From contig NC_071670.1 in assembly GCF_028554725.1 (NCBI RefSeq), positions 70,345,001-70,409,000 of the forward strand: DNA of 64,000 nucleotides, in the 5' to 3' direction. The stretch is from Zeugodacus cucurbitae. Its lineage: Eukaryota > Arthropoda > Insecta > Diptera > Tephritidae. Position 1 is the stretch's first letter; each line of letters opens with the position of its first letter. The notes below the pieces were generated by a model that saw only the letters and a program-made list of their open reading frames with translations, searched no databases and was not told the DNA's origin. The translations under genes and the position numbers were made by a program. Of the stretch, positions 1 through 11,973 are shown piece after piece.

Positions 1-2640
1 TTCTTGATTTAACTTGGGTCAAATAATGATAATTCGTATTTCTTAACTGAAATGGTGATAAGGTCGCAATATGTTGCAATAATGCACCATCTTCTACGAT
101 CTAGAACTAGTACGAGAACGTGCCATTCGGTACTGCTGTATTTAAGAGTAATGCTAGTTTGGTACTCAACCAATAGAAATAGAATACAGTTATTCTCATT
201 TTTTTCTTATATCTTCTAAATTATTGCTTAAGATTAATCCTCTTAAATCACTAAGAAGTAGTTACTGTGTGGAAACGAATCAGAAATCAAAGCAAAAAAT
301 TCCAAAACTAATTTGATAATGCAACGGAAACTTCCATTAAACTAACATTAGTATAAGCAGCGGCTAAGAAAAAATAACAATAGTTGCGAAAGAAATACCG
401 CAGCAGCGTAGAAGGAGAAGCCTGGATAAGGAATAGCAAAAACGCATTGGCCCAAAAGCAACAGCAGCGTTGACAAGTAATTGTAAAATAAAGAAGTTTA
501 CACAATCGGCGACCTACTCCACACCCATTGTGTGCGGACATGCTGGGCAAAGAATAAAGTGAAAAGGAAAACCATTATTTATATCTGTGAATATTTTTTA
601 TGGAGAGAAGATGGATAGAAAATTATAAGATTTTTTTAATAAGGTAATTTTGTGCTTATTAACGTCTTAAGTGTCTATATCAAAGAAACTAGGAGTCCTG
701 TTCTTTTAGTAGATCGCAGTTTTAGAAATTTAGTATTGACAATATTTCATAGAAACCAAATCTGATTTTTGTGTAATGGTTCAATAGTTTCTAAAAATAA
801 TACCCATACTAATATCTGCACTATTTTTTTTTTCAAGTATACCGACCACAGCGCCATCTATAAAAGATACCTTGTATTATATTTCGACCAAAAAAAACAG
901 GCTACTATCCTTACATATTTGGATCTATCCACTTTTAACAACTCTTGTTCCCTTAAAATCTTTCAACCAACTTATAGCAAGCTAATGTATACCTTTAAAT
1001 TCGAATTTCTCACACAATTAAATAACATTTAATTTGAGTGCATACATCTAACTTTCCTCCCACTTTCATTTTTGCTTTATGTAATCTTTTTTAATATAAT
1101 AATTTTGTTCGAAATGCGGCAAATGGCTTTTTGTTGTGCCACAGTTGTTGTGGGTATGAAAAAAGCACGGTTCTTGTGCATATGAAAGTGCTCGAGTATT
1201 TCAGCTTTCATACCAAAACAGACGTTCACTGTAGGCCTTTCTCTTTCACTGAGTCATGAAGAAAAGTTGCCTGTCTGCAGCAACGAAAACAACTTGTTTG
1301 GGAATAAATATTTTGTCAAATCGACATTTTCAGCAGCCAGACAGGCGTGCAACTTTATTTTTTACGTTTTTCTATATTATTGAGGATAGTAGTTAAATTT
1401 GTATAGTATGAGGTAAGCATTGCAGCTGTTGGGGTAGTCATTTAGTAAGCAACAGAATTAATGCTGTTTAGTGAAAAGTGAATATGTTCTAACTTAATTA
1501 TAGCAAATCTCTCTCATGCTAATATCCATTGAGAAAGAAAAATAATTGAACAAGTTATAATACTTATTTATGATTCACACTTTAATCAACACATCTAAAT
1601 ATCTTTTACTATTATAATACTAATTTAGATATGTAATTCATACCCTCATATAGCATAAGTATTCCATGTCAACATTTGTTACTCATACGCCCTGACTACC
1701 CACCTGAGCTTATAAATTTCACTACTCAAGTATTCTGGTTTCTCACTGATACCGAAACTTAGTGCACACGAAATCCACACTAGCAATTTTCATTGCCCTT
1801 AAATCTCACCGCAAGCCACACCACTTAGTGTGTATCAAATTTCACACCACACAAGCTCTCATGCTTCAAGCTTATATGTATGTGCTTATATATTTACACA
1901 CGTATTTATACACACCTTTAGGCATTTTCACATACATTTATTCAAGAGAAATACTGAATATACATTTCTCTGCATTCAAATAATCTTGATTAAGAAATAT
2001 ATTTATTGGGTATATAATTTTACGACAAATAATAAAGTAGTGGTGCATATGCATTTGTCGTACCTAAATTTATATTAAGAGAGACATTATATTTCTTTTA
2101 TTTTATTTTCTATTTCGAATATATTTTTGTACACCGCATGCCTTCAAGCGCCCAAAATAAACCAAGAAATTTTTATAAACATATTTGCAGTCATACAAAG
2201 CTCTTGAACTCCTAATAAACTCACGCTCACTTCGTACTCGCACAATCACACCAAATCGCACAACCATTGACTCAGGCAGCTAATAAAAAAGGTAATGACA
2301 GAGTGTAAATATATGCCACTACGTGACCGGTGTTGGAAAATAAATAAGCCACTTGAAGCGGTGGCAACACAAGAAAAATAGTAGTAGAATTCCAAAAGAC
2401 GGCAGACGACGTGCCGAGAAATCAACACTGAAAGCATGTGAAGGGTGGCTTTATAAGGAAACATTTGAGTAAGCAAGTAAGTAAGTTAAAGTGATTAGCT
2501 TCTCGTAGTCTATACGGTCGCCAGACAGTTTGGAGCTATTATATGTGACACAGAGAGCTTTTAGTAATAGACAGGTGAAGGTATAAACTTGTGTTCGAAA
2601 TGTGTTTACATTAAACAAGAGAATGAAGGAGGGTATATAA
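1..2640. other. non-coding stretch, no gene recognised
   Basis: AT-rich DNA with only short open frames (the longest about 80 codons) that show no domain, splice context or conserved composition. No RNA gene, terminal repeat or tandem array was seen. It may be intergenic or intronic DNA belonging to a gene outside the window. Confidence 0.6.
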
Positions 2641-2649
2641 TTATATAAT

Positions 2650-3732
2650 TTTTATACTCTCGCAACAAAAGTTGCTAAAGAGAGTATTAAACGAGTTAGA
2701 TATAGGGTTATATATACCAAAGTGATCGGGGTGACGAGTAAAGTTCAAATCCGGATGTCTGTCTGTCCGTCCGTCTGTCCGTCCGTGCAAGCTGTAACTT
2801 GAGTAAAAATTGAGATATCTTAATGAAACTTGGAACACGTATTCATTGGCACCATAAGAAGGTTAAGTTCGAAAATGGGCGGAATGCGACAACTGCCACG
2901 TCCACAAAATGGCGATAACCAAAAACACATAAAGAGCTATAACTAAGCCATAAATAAAGTTATGAAAATTTGGAACATAGGATCGCATTAGGGAGGGGCA
3001 CATTTGAATGTAATTTTTTTGGAAAAGTGGGTGTGACCCCGCCCCCAAATAGGTTTTTTGTATATATCTTGCAAACCAATAAAGCTATATAAACCAAACT
3101 TTCTGCAGTCGTTTCTTTTAGCCGTTTCCTTATACAGTCCAAAAATTAAAGAAGTCGGATAATAACCACGCCCCCCTCCCATACAAAGGTTAGGTTGAAA
3201 ATGACTAAAACTGTGTTAACTCACTAACGAGAAACGTCAGAAACACCAAATTTTACATAAGAAATGGCAGAAGGAAGCCGCACTGAGATTTTTTTACAAA
3301 ATGGAAAATGGGCGTGGCGTCGCCCACTTAGGGGTCAAAAACCATATCTCAGGAACTACTTGTCAGATTCGAATGAAATTCGGTATATAATATTTTCTTG
3401 GCACCCTGATAACACGTGTGTAAAATGGATGAAATCGGTTCACAACTACGCCTACTTCCCATATAACTCTGATTCGTTCACTTTATAATGTATACATAAG
3501 GAACAGATACAGATAGCGAAATAAAACTTTACACAAATACTGTATTTGAGCTGTGACATCACTTGTGGAAAAATTGTCAAAATCGGACCATGACTTTTCA
3601 AGGCCCCTGATATCAAACATGAAGAACTCAGAGCCTAAGGGTAATTTTTCACCGAAAATATAGGTAAATCTCTAAATAAATTGCGAGAGTATAAAATGTT
3701 CGGTTGCACCCGAACTTAGCCATTCCTTACTT
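2650..3732 (+). repeat. dispersed ~1.1 kb tephritid-type repeat, near full length
   Basis: The left end is a hairpin-like sequence (TACTCTCGCAAC, then GTTGCTAAAGAGAGTA). It is followed by a (TCTG/TCCG)n stretch at about 2756-2787 and by many GGGCG and CGCCC words. The right end reads TTGCGAGAGTATAAAATG and then a small GTTCGG/CCGAAC hairpin near 3699-3716. TACTCTCGCAA at one end is the inverse of TTGCGAGAGTA at the other, so the unit has inverted ends like a non-autonomous DNA element. An inverted partial copy lies at 51950-52432 and a right-end scrap at about 11437-11495. The short open frames inside it are not genes. Confidence 0.8.
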
Positions 3733-5280
3733 GTTAATATAAAGATTGAACAGATTTCAATTGATAACTGCATAAAGACTTTTCAAACAAAAACAAAACA
3801 AAGTGATGGTGTAAAGCGCAATGACCTTAATATTAATTTATGAAAAGAGTATGGCTTGCATTGGAAAAAAATGTCTTCGAATCTCATTCGACTTTTACAA
3901 AATTATCGTCGCTAAAAGATTCTGTCAGTATTGAACTGAAATACTTTCTGCATGGAAAATAATTTCAGCGGAAATTTATTTTTGCTCTTTACAGTACAAA
4001 ACACAATTTCCTTAAATCAATACACATTACTGCTGCACTACTCGTTCTCCTAAGAAATAATTTGTGACTCCACATATGCACTTGTTCATCCGCATTCGGC
4101 TTCCACTTTTCGGCAATTGCTTCTACGCTCATGCAATGCTGACCACAATAAACTCGAATTTAAGCAACACAAATTGCAATCAGCGGCAACTTATCGCAAT
4201 CGCAATGCATTTGTGTCAAAATGAGCCCGGCCTCCGATCGCCGGCTCAATGCGGAAAAGTCAATGTGATGAAGTCATTTCCGCATCGCTCGATGCCTGAT
4301 TGCTGCTGCCGTCGCCGCCGCTTGATGAACTCGAACTGACACGTTGCGAATTAACCGACAATTCAAGCGGTCAACCGACCATTCACATGGCAACCAATCG
4401 GCCACTCGCAAACTAGTCCGTGTGTGCGCACAGCTCATAGCAGTCCATTTCCAGTGAATTCCTTTTTGCTTTGTGAACTCGGTGAAGGATTGCACCACTG
4501 TGTTCTTGTATTTGTGTGTCAGGATATGAGTTGGTAACAGGCTCCTTCGCGCTTCACTGCCAACTGACGTTGTGTGTGCTTGTGGCTTTGCGGTCTTCTG
4601 GGTCACACCAACGTCGGCCAGTAATTGGTTCCCTTTTCGACTTTTATTCTTATCTTTATGGTAATCGCTGCTGGCTTTTCGACTTCTGTCTGACATTGAG
4701 CCAAAGTAGGATTGGAGATTGGATAGGCAAGTCCACTCATCGGAATATTCTTCTGTCTGTGTGCGTGGGCTCATGTGAGGGTCATGCTGTGAACAAATTA
4801 TCACAACTCTTAGGTGGCGCTGAACGTGTCCGAGAGGTAATGCGTACACGTAGTTTAGCAAATGCCAATTTCAAGGCAACAGTGATTAGTGTGTCTGCTG
4901 TGTGGCAAGTAATTCATACTTTGTGCCTTTAAGGTTTTATTGAAACGTATGCTCACTATAAGATTACTATACGTTAGAGTTGAGCAGGTATTGCACTGAG
5001 TTTAAGCTATGCTGAGCGAGATATGTTCATTTCCAAACATCAGAATGAGACTTTAAGTCCATAATTATTAAAAAGTACAAGTACAAAAGTACATAACTCA
5101 AAACTTTCAAAATGTTTTTTTCTAGATCAATCATAGAGCTGTGGATACAGAAGAGTATTTGCCATTGCTGCGACCCGCTTAGCATTGTATTTCTCTAATA
5201 TCGTTTAAACCAATCAATACCCAAGTCATTTACCCTCATGACTATAAACCTCAACATGAAAATAAACAACACAATTCATT
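3733..5280. other. non-coding stretch with overlapping opposed ORFs
   Basis: Less AT-rich than its surroundings between 4050 and 4930. A 195-codon frame on minus (4274-4861) and a 138-codon frame on plus (4516-4932) overlap almost completely. Neither protein has a recognisable domain, and both are rich in residues expected from random GC-richer DNA. I treat this as possible promoter or 5'-UTR sequence rather than coding, with low certainty. Confidence 0.4.
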
Positions 5281-5294
5281 TACAAGCTTCAAAT

Positions 5295-5300
5295 TTTATT
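5295..5300 (-). terminator. AATAAA poly(A) signal of left BEN gene
   Basis: On the minus strand AATAAA lies about 70 bases past the stop codon of the BEN gene. The same signal occurs at the matching place after the plus-strand paralogue (44524-44529), within alignable 3' flanks. Confidence 0.65.
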
Positions 5301-5368
5301 ACATCAAATAATAAGTCGTACATTATTCAAATTCTAAACATCTAACAATTCTATTTCAAACACAGTTC

Positions 5369-6013
5369 TCAAATCTGTTTATTTTTGTTTTCCTTGCCCT
5401 TGAATGCTCTGGCCACGTCGGCACATTTCATGGTGATCGTCGAGCGAATCTCCTTCACGGAGTAATTGAAGGTATTTCGAATGAAATGAATTATGTCAGA
5501 CACTTTCTTGGCATCCAACTGCCGCTTTTGCATGCGCTCTTCATAACGGAATGCGGGCGAGGGTTTTCCACTCAACGAATGCGTGGCTAGTGTCTGGCGA
5601 TCGAAGATCAAAGCGAGCAGATTGCGTGTGGCTAGCGAAGCACTGCACTCGTGCAGCTTCTCAAAATCAACTCTGGACACAGTAGTGCCATTGGGTCCGA
5701 TCTTCACTGTGTCCGAGGTGTCAGTAGGTGTTCCAATATTGTCAGCAGTCCAATTTTCCTTTGGTTCCTTTTTAACTATAGTCCATAGCTGTTGTGCTCT
5801 TGCGGCTGCTTCGAACTGCTGTCTTAGCACTTGATATACGAATAGTTGGATCATAAGTAAATCGATGGGCGTTTCGGTGCGCTGCTTCTTGGCGACATTC
5901 AAAGTAGTTTCGAATTCGCGACGACGTTTTAACTGTTTACTGGCTATGGATTCTTCACATAGAGTGCAGTAAGCGGTATTATTTGTCATATTGCAGGAGG
6001 AACGGTTTGCCAT
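5369..6013 (-). CDS. BEN-domain (BEN-solo) protein, Insensitive/Elba-like, left copy
   Basis: This intronless 214-residue protein has a C-terminal BEN domain at about residues 125-205. Key stretches are LLALIFDRQTLATHSLSGKP (132-150), SPAF (152-155) and ITMKCAD (193-199). The family binds DNA, and the closest known relatives by these motifs are Drosophila Insensitive and Elba1/Bsg25A and Elba2, nuclear repressors and insulator factors acting in early embryos. The N-terminus carries a CTLC pair (C16, C19) and a basic patch QLKRRREF. VKKE at 80-83 fits a sumoylation motif. At 214 residues it is much shorter than the Drosophila relatives, which are roughly 370 residues from memory. The ATG has a good AAAATGGC context. 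A ~88% identical paralogue lies inverted at 43814-44455, with similar 5' and 3' flanks. Assignment to one named orthologue is not possible from sequence alone. Confidence 0.88.
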   Translation of the reverse strand: MANRSSCNMTNNTAYCTLCEESIASKQLKRRREFETTLNVAKKQRTETPIDLLMIQLFVYQVLRQQFEAAARAQQLWTIVKKEPKENWTADNIGTPTDTSDTVKIGPNGTTVSRVDFEKLHECSASLATRNLLALIFDRQTLATHSLSGKPSPAFRYEERMQKRQLDAKKVSDIIHFIRNTFNYSVKEIRSTITMKCADVARAFKGKENKNKQI

Positions 6014-6105
6014 TTTTTAAGTTTTTTTGGTCTTTGAGTTCTTGGGAGTTGTTAACACTTTTGCAGATCGTACAAGTTTGATGATGAAGTGCAAAGGATC
6101 TCAGG

Positions 6106-6112
6106 TTTTATA
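6106..6112 (-). promoter_or_regulatory. TATA box of left BEN gene
   Basis: GGTATAAAACC on the minus strand, about 95 bases upstream of the ATG. The identical core GGTATAAAACC is present at the matching position of the paralogue (43715-43721). It is followed in both by GCACTTCATCATCAAACTTG, where transcription probably starts. Confidence 0.8.
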
Positions 6113-6154
6113 CCATTTTTTCCCAAATTGTGAAAGTGCTTTTCGCCTGTCGTT

Positions 6155-6229
6155 CAGGTAGAAATGTCGAACAAGTTCCTTTTTTGACCTTTGAATTTTC
6201 AGCTGACTTAGAGACAGGTAGGCAGGTAG
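6155..6229 (-). promoter_or_regulatory. cluster of three CAGGTAG (TAGteam/Zelda-type) heptamers
   Basis: Exact CAGGTAG occurs at 6155-6161, 6215-6221 and 6223-6229 (read on plus), 45-120 bases upstream of the TATA box of the left BEN gene. CAGGTAG is the canonical site of the pioneer factor Zelda, which switches on early zygotic genes in Drosophila. Three perfect copies in 75 bases of a core promoter are far above chance. That a Zelda orthologue uses them here is inference. Confidence 0.75.
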
Positions 6230-6319
6230 ACCTAATCTCTATTGACCATGACCGGGGGCGGGAAAAGCCGCAATTCCACCTTTGTTTGTTCAGCAGAGAG
6301 CTGAGCGGTTTTTCCAAAA

Positions 6320-9300
6320 AAAAAAACTTAGTTTGGAAATTCTTACAAACAATTAATTATCAAGTTAACGACAACGGGCATGTTTATCTCTTGAGGTACC
6401 ATGAATGGTTTGGAATATTTTTCGAAATTGTTTTTTTTTTTGGCTTTTCGCGGTTTAACATAACAATACTTTCCATGTTTTATCAGTACTGTCAGTATAG
6501 GATCGTATACACATCGAAATCCGTCAAATTATCTCTGAACGTGTTTTCTTTTTGTTAAAATCTCAAAGAGAGATTTTTTCCTATTTTTCAAAACGTTCCT
6601 CCTCATAAATGCCCATTTAATTTAAAATCCCATTAATTATTACTTATTTGTGATAATTAATACATACAATATTGTGGGGTTCGTATATTATTTTTTTTTT
6701 CATTTTTTCAAATGAACGCCACATTGTTGCATAATTCGCGACGCAAGTTGATTAATGCATTCGCCAATATTTATTTAGCTTTTGTTGAATGAAATAAAAT
6801 CCATTGAAATCCTACGCCACCGACACCACCAACACAATCGCCAGCATTCTCGGGGCTGCATCCCGGTCTTTTTGTGGGTCACAGCGACATTTGATAAATG
6901 GCGGACAGTTTCACATTTCCATGATGATTTGTGCGTTTCCAGCTTTTAAGTCGCAGCTTTACAAGCGCCATCATTAACAGCGATCGAATTGTAATGAGCG
7001 CACGAAGGATTACAACTGAACTCAGCGATTAATTGTCAACTGCACGGCACATAAAAGTCCACATTGAGATTTCCCGACCAACAATGTTGACACAGCCATT
7101 ATGAAAGCTACCAAGCGATAATGAATTACTCACAAATGCATTTTCGGCTAAATAATGGGACGCTAACAAGGGAGCGTGGGAGAGGCCTTGGACGTACAAA
7201 TGTGTAATGGCATGGGATTCAATTTTGCGCAGAGATCTATTCTGGTGAAAGCTTCAATGAAAAATAATGCTGAAAGCTTCACGCAGCTTTAAGCTTTCTC
7301 AACTCGTTAAAAGAATCAGATCGTTCGATTGGTAAGCGGTTACTCTTAATATAATTATCTCTAACAATAATTTCATTCATTTTTATGGCAACTGGAGAAC
7401 TCCAACTCACCGAACTAAAATTAAAACTGATTTACAGTAAATAACGCTCTACGGCTCGTGAAGCAGCTTTTCATATGTATCATACTGTCAGGATGCCAGA
7501 ACTGCTTACGTCGAAAAAAAAGAAAACAGAATATAAATAACAAAAAAAAAGAAGTGGGGCTAAATTTATGACGACATTTCTAGGTGCCATATTCCCAGAC
7601 TTTCCTGCACAGGCTATATATTTTGTCTAGCAATTTTCGTGTGGGCAGACAATTGGCATAGAGTCGGCCAAAAACTACACTGTCGTCCGAATGGGTAGAC
7701 AAAAAGGCGCACACAAATATCGTCTACGAAAATATTATCCAAAAGTGCTTACAACAATAAAAAGAAGATGCTGAAAAATTCTTGAAAATTGTCAATGGGT
7801 CTCAAATGACCATGTGACCGGGCAAAAGTATCGGCCTTATAACCCCTCTGCCCTGCTTGGCTTTAAGGACTAGTGCTCTGGCGTAAACAAGCCACTGCAA
7901 GTCCTCTGCCTCTCATTTACAGTTATATGCATGCTGTCATATTTTTTGCCATTTCCCTCGCTTGTCATACGTCAAGTTTCACTTCCGGTTGTTGGGCGCT
8001 GCTGCCGTTTTACTGCCATTTGTCAGGCATATTTCTGAAATTTTGACACGTGAATATGAAGTCGCATATGTAGACGCTTGCTTTTACGGTTATTGTGTGT
8101 TTGTAAGTTTTTATGTATGGCAATAAAAATGACATATTCTGTGTATTTGTTTATTGTTTATTGTATTTGTACTTCTTTAGTTGTGGCTTAAACTACGCTG
8201 CAGCCATAATTAAAATCGAATTATTTCATTTTAATTAAATAAATTGTGACACAATTATAAAATTGTAATTTAAAACCGCAAAAATGTTGTACAAAAATTT
8301 AATGAAGTATTTGACATGACCGCGGGATTGGAGTGCACTTCAGCATTCGGTGTATTGATTGTTGACTTCAAATCGACGCAAATATAAATTAATAAACATA
8401 AATCATCTCACACATGGCTTTTGTATGGCCTATAGGTCCTCTGACATCTGGCAACACTCATATAAAAACTGTCGAAATTGTTCTTCCTGGATATGTTTCA
8501 TATCCAACGGTCAGTAAGGGCACTATACCAAGGTAATTGTGTGAGAATATTTCCCTTAACATAATGTGAGTCGGTGCCCCCAAATTTAACCCTTCATTAC
8601 TTGATTTATCATCATTACCTAAATCTGATGAAATAAATGTTCAATCAATATAATAGAGATTTTTTAAAGTCGCTGCTATGATAACTTGGCGATTTTTGTG
8701 AACAATTTTCTTTACTTCAGCTTATGATCTAGAAGTGAACTCAACAAGGCTCATGAATTTGATTAAGACAAACTTCATAAAATACTTATACAATCTGAGG
8801 AAAAAATAAATAACGAACATTCATCACGTGTCAAAGGCCTTATGGCCGATATAGTGAAAAATGTATCAGAGCTCTTATCAGGAATGTCTAAAAGACCTTT
8901 CGTCATTAGTAGAAATCATCATGATAGGAGAGGCAATGATCTATTCCAAAAATATGGGGAAGTTACATTAGTTTTAGGTGGTGAGTTCCATCATCATCAG
9001 AGGAATATGCATGGTAAAGGTTACCCTTGCAATATTATATTCTACTATGTAAATATATGTATTATATTAACCAAACATTCAACTTTTTAAATATGGGTTT
9101 ATATATGCGAATATGCGGACACACTTAAGGTGAAATTAATGAAAAGTTTAACTAAATAATCTACCAGCGAACTGCACAATCTTATGTGTTTATTAACAAA
9201 TGAGCGAACTTATAAAAACACATATCTTTCTCTCACTCTTTGCATTGTTTTTTACACTCTGAGTTCCACCAGTGCAAGTTGTCTTCTAATGAGGTCAATG

Positions 9301-10584
9301 CAAAGAATGTACTCATTAACTGAAAAGAACGAAAAAACGCAAAGTAGAATAACAACAAAAACTTCTAGTTTTGCCATCTTTGTTCTAGCGCGAAGAATGT
9401 GGCGAAGCCAGGAAGATGCCAAAATGTGCCGACGAAGGACACAGCCATTAAACGAATTTGGCTGGGCAGCAGCGCGGAATAATATCGACACTGGCGACGA
9501 ACGGAAGCAAAATCAAGAGGCGAAAACCAAACCAAAAATATACTAACAACAACTGGAAAGTCAAAGCTGCAGTCGACTGGTAAGCTGAATGTGTGGTCTG
9601 CTTTAGATGTGACTGTGTGTATGAAAGAGCATAAAACGTGTGCATCGAAATTATTATGAGCCATAATGCAAGCAAGATGTGCATTCGTTGCCGCTGCTTC
9701 AGCCGTTTGTGGCTAAAGTCATGGCAGCCCGTTACAGCGTAATGAAAATGACGCCAAAAAGGACAATAAACGCACGAAGGACACATCGGAAATAGCGTAG
9801 CGCCACTAATGCGATTGTCTTGAGCGACCTTTTTTCTCTCTAGAAACAACATCGGAAATAAACTTAGGACAAATTTAATTAATTATAAGTTGAGGGTAAA
9901 GCCAGAAGCCGATTTAATGTTAAGTTTCTACTGTGTGAATTCAAAGTCAGCTTAATTGTTGTTGTAGAAAGCAATGACATCTGAAGGTATTCCTTAAGTA
10001 ATAATTAAATACTTAAGCGCAAGAGATCCAAGTAGAGACAAAGTAATCTCACTAAGATGCCTGTGACGTAACTGTTGGGCCGCGCGAAGTGAAGATTGGG
10101 ATCATGCGGAGTTTTCATAGAAATCCAGAAGATACCAAGCTAAATCATTAAACGAGGTAAAATTAGGGGTCGCGAAAATAATAGTCCAATATGTTGCGAG
10201 ATTATATTAGGCATGATAATTATTTTCGAAATCGAGGATTTAAACGTAGCAATAACTAAACTCCAAGGCTGTGTCAATTAATTAAAATTTATTTCCCTTT
10301 CACTAACACTCTGGAATATTTCGGAATTTTCAAGCCACATATTCCTTGCCGCACAGGTGTAACGGCTGCTGATGAATGCGCCTGCTTGCAAAAATTTGCA
10401 TATGGCTGTTGTTCAACGTTGTACCTTAATGGTAGGAACGCCAATAAAATGAAAATATTTTACTCATATTTAAAACTAAAATTGAGGGTATGTGACATTA
10501 AATGGGGTAATTTTCATGCTGCAGAATGTAAAAGAGAGGCTTTTTTGTCTCTAATATACGAATATATTATATATTATAAAGATA
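6320..10584. other. non-coding stretch, no gene recognised
   Basis: Mixed-complexity intergenic-looking sequence. Short frames, such as 82 codons at 8842-9090 on plus and overlapping opposed frames at 9184-9852, show no domain and no supporting splice signals. No tRNA or other structured RNA was recognised. The stretch directly upstream of the left BEN promoter may hold its enhancers, which is inference only. Confidence 0.5.
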
Positions 10585-11973
10585 CTAGCAGACCCGGCCG
10601 CACGTTGTTGTGGCTAAGGTATACATTAAATTAAGTTGGTCCAATCTTGGCTTCGGCAACGATATTGATTTTTCGAGGTCGATTTATGTTACGCAGCATG
10701 ATGACAATTCACATTACTTTTAATTGCAAAGTGAGTGGTGATAGTACAGGCAATTTTAAATAGTTTGGGATAATTGACTACGTCATCCTGGTTTGTAGCT
10801 GTGTCAACTCTCCTGGACCGAAATTCTAAATTGTCGCATTAAGATAATCGATACCACCAATATAATCCATCGAGGTGTCAACTGCGACCCTACCATTTCC
10901 AACTGCTCCAACAATCGCAATTTGATATTGTTGCAAAAACACTCATATGTTAGTTGATAATTGGCGATTCTTTATGTGTCGCCACAAATTAAATGACTTT
11001 AGGCATTCGGTTAAACCGTCAGTAACAGTTGATCCAGGAATAATTGGAAGAGTCTGGCGTAAATCACCTACTAACAGAATCCTGGCTCCACCAAAAACGT
11101 TTATCGGCAATCAAGATCTTTTAAAGTCCTGTGCAGTACCTCCAGCGACTTCTTGAATATTTGGAAAATCTTCGTTAAAGCGCTATTTTTGGCGATTTTG
11201 CCGACTGGTGTTTCGTTCATTTGCAATTTAGGAGTAATTTCAAGGCCGAATGTGCCGTTTGTTGGCCTACTAACAGTTGCCAAGTTACCCCTATTCCCGT
11301 TAACCTTGGTGGTGAAAATGAGTGAAATTGCTTCTGGAATTACATCAGCCCTCATATACTATATATGATGATTTTCTATGGGACTTTATGCCGAATATAT
11401 AGGTCATATTGTGTATTATCTTAATAAAATTACATCAATAAATTGCGAGAGTGTAAAATGTTCGGTTGGACGTGAAATTAGCCTTTCCTTATTTTTTACA
11501 AATTGTTTTGGGCTATCGACACAACCTTATACTATTGAACAATAACAAAAATATTTTAACAAAGCAACAATGACAACCTTCAAAATATTATTTTTATGTT
11601 TTCTCTTTTTATATTTTTCTTGTCAACTCGAAAAAAATTATCTTATTGATATCTTCCTCGCAATTTTTCCATATTTACTCACTTTCTAATCTTTTTTTGA
11701 CCTTTAACGAAAATTTCAAGACTAAAATTAGTCAGATCGGCTTGAAATTCAACAACCAATAACTTCCCGATTTTAGAAAATTTTTAATTTTCTTCGCGGA
11801 AAGTTAAAAAAATTTAGGGGTGGACCACCCTTAACATTTAGGAGGATGAAAAATAGATGTTGTCCGATTCTCCACCCTAGCCGATATGCACGCTAAGATT
11901 CACGAAAATCGGTCGAGCGGTTTCAGAGGAGTTCAATAACGTACACCGTGACACGAGAATTTTATATATTAGA
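10585..11973 (-). mobile_element. degenerate Helitron with helicase remnant
   Basis: On the minus strand the element begins with TC (TCTAATATATAAAATTCTCG, then TGTCACGGTGT), ending at 11973, and finishes with CTAG at 10585-10588 after the GC-rich GCGGCCGGGTCTG. A 5'-TC and 3'-CTRR with a GC-rich 3' tail are Helitron hallmarks. Between the ends lies a broken Pif1-type helicase frame. A right-end scrap of the dispersed GCGAGAGTATAAAAT repeat sits inside at about 11437-11495, so another element was inserted into or captured by it. At 1389 bp it is far shorter than an autonomous Helitron and is surely inactive. Confidence 0.75.
10945..11355 (-). pseudogene. Helitron Pif1-like helicase fragment, frameshifted
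   Basis: On the minus strand one frame gives KLQMNETPVGKIAKNSALTK followed by SLEVLHRTLKDL. A second frame from about 11100 gives GGARILLVGDLRQTLPII, then PGSTVTDGLTECLKSFNLWR and STNI. These match, in order, helicase motifs of Helitron proteins (the motif-II neighbourhood and the DFRQTLPVIPRST block). The usual WDECTMAH stretch that should precede LEAL is missing, so there is an internal deletion as well as a frameshift at about 11100 and stops. It is non-functional. Confidence 0.75.

Noticed and set aside
4274..4932. 195- and 138-codon frames on opposite strands
   Set aside because: They overlap, have no domain, splice or promoter support, and sit in a GC-richer patch where long chance frames are expected.
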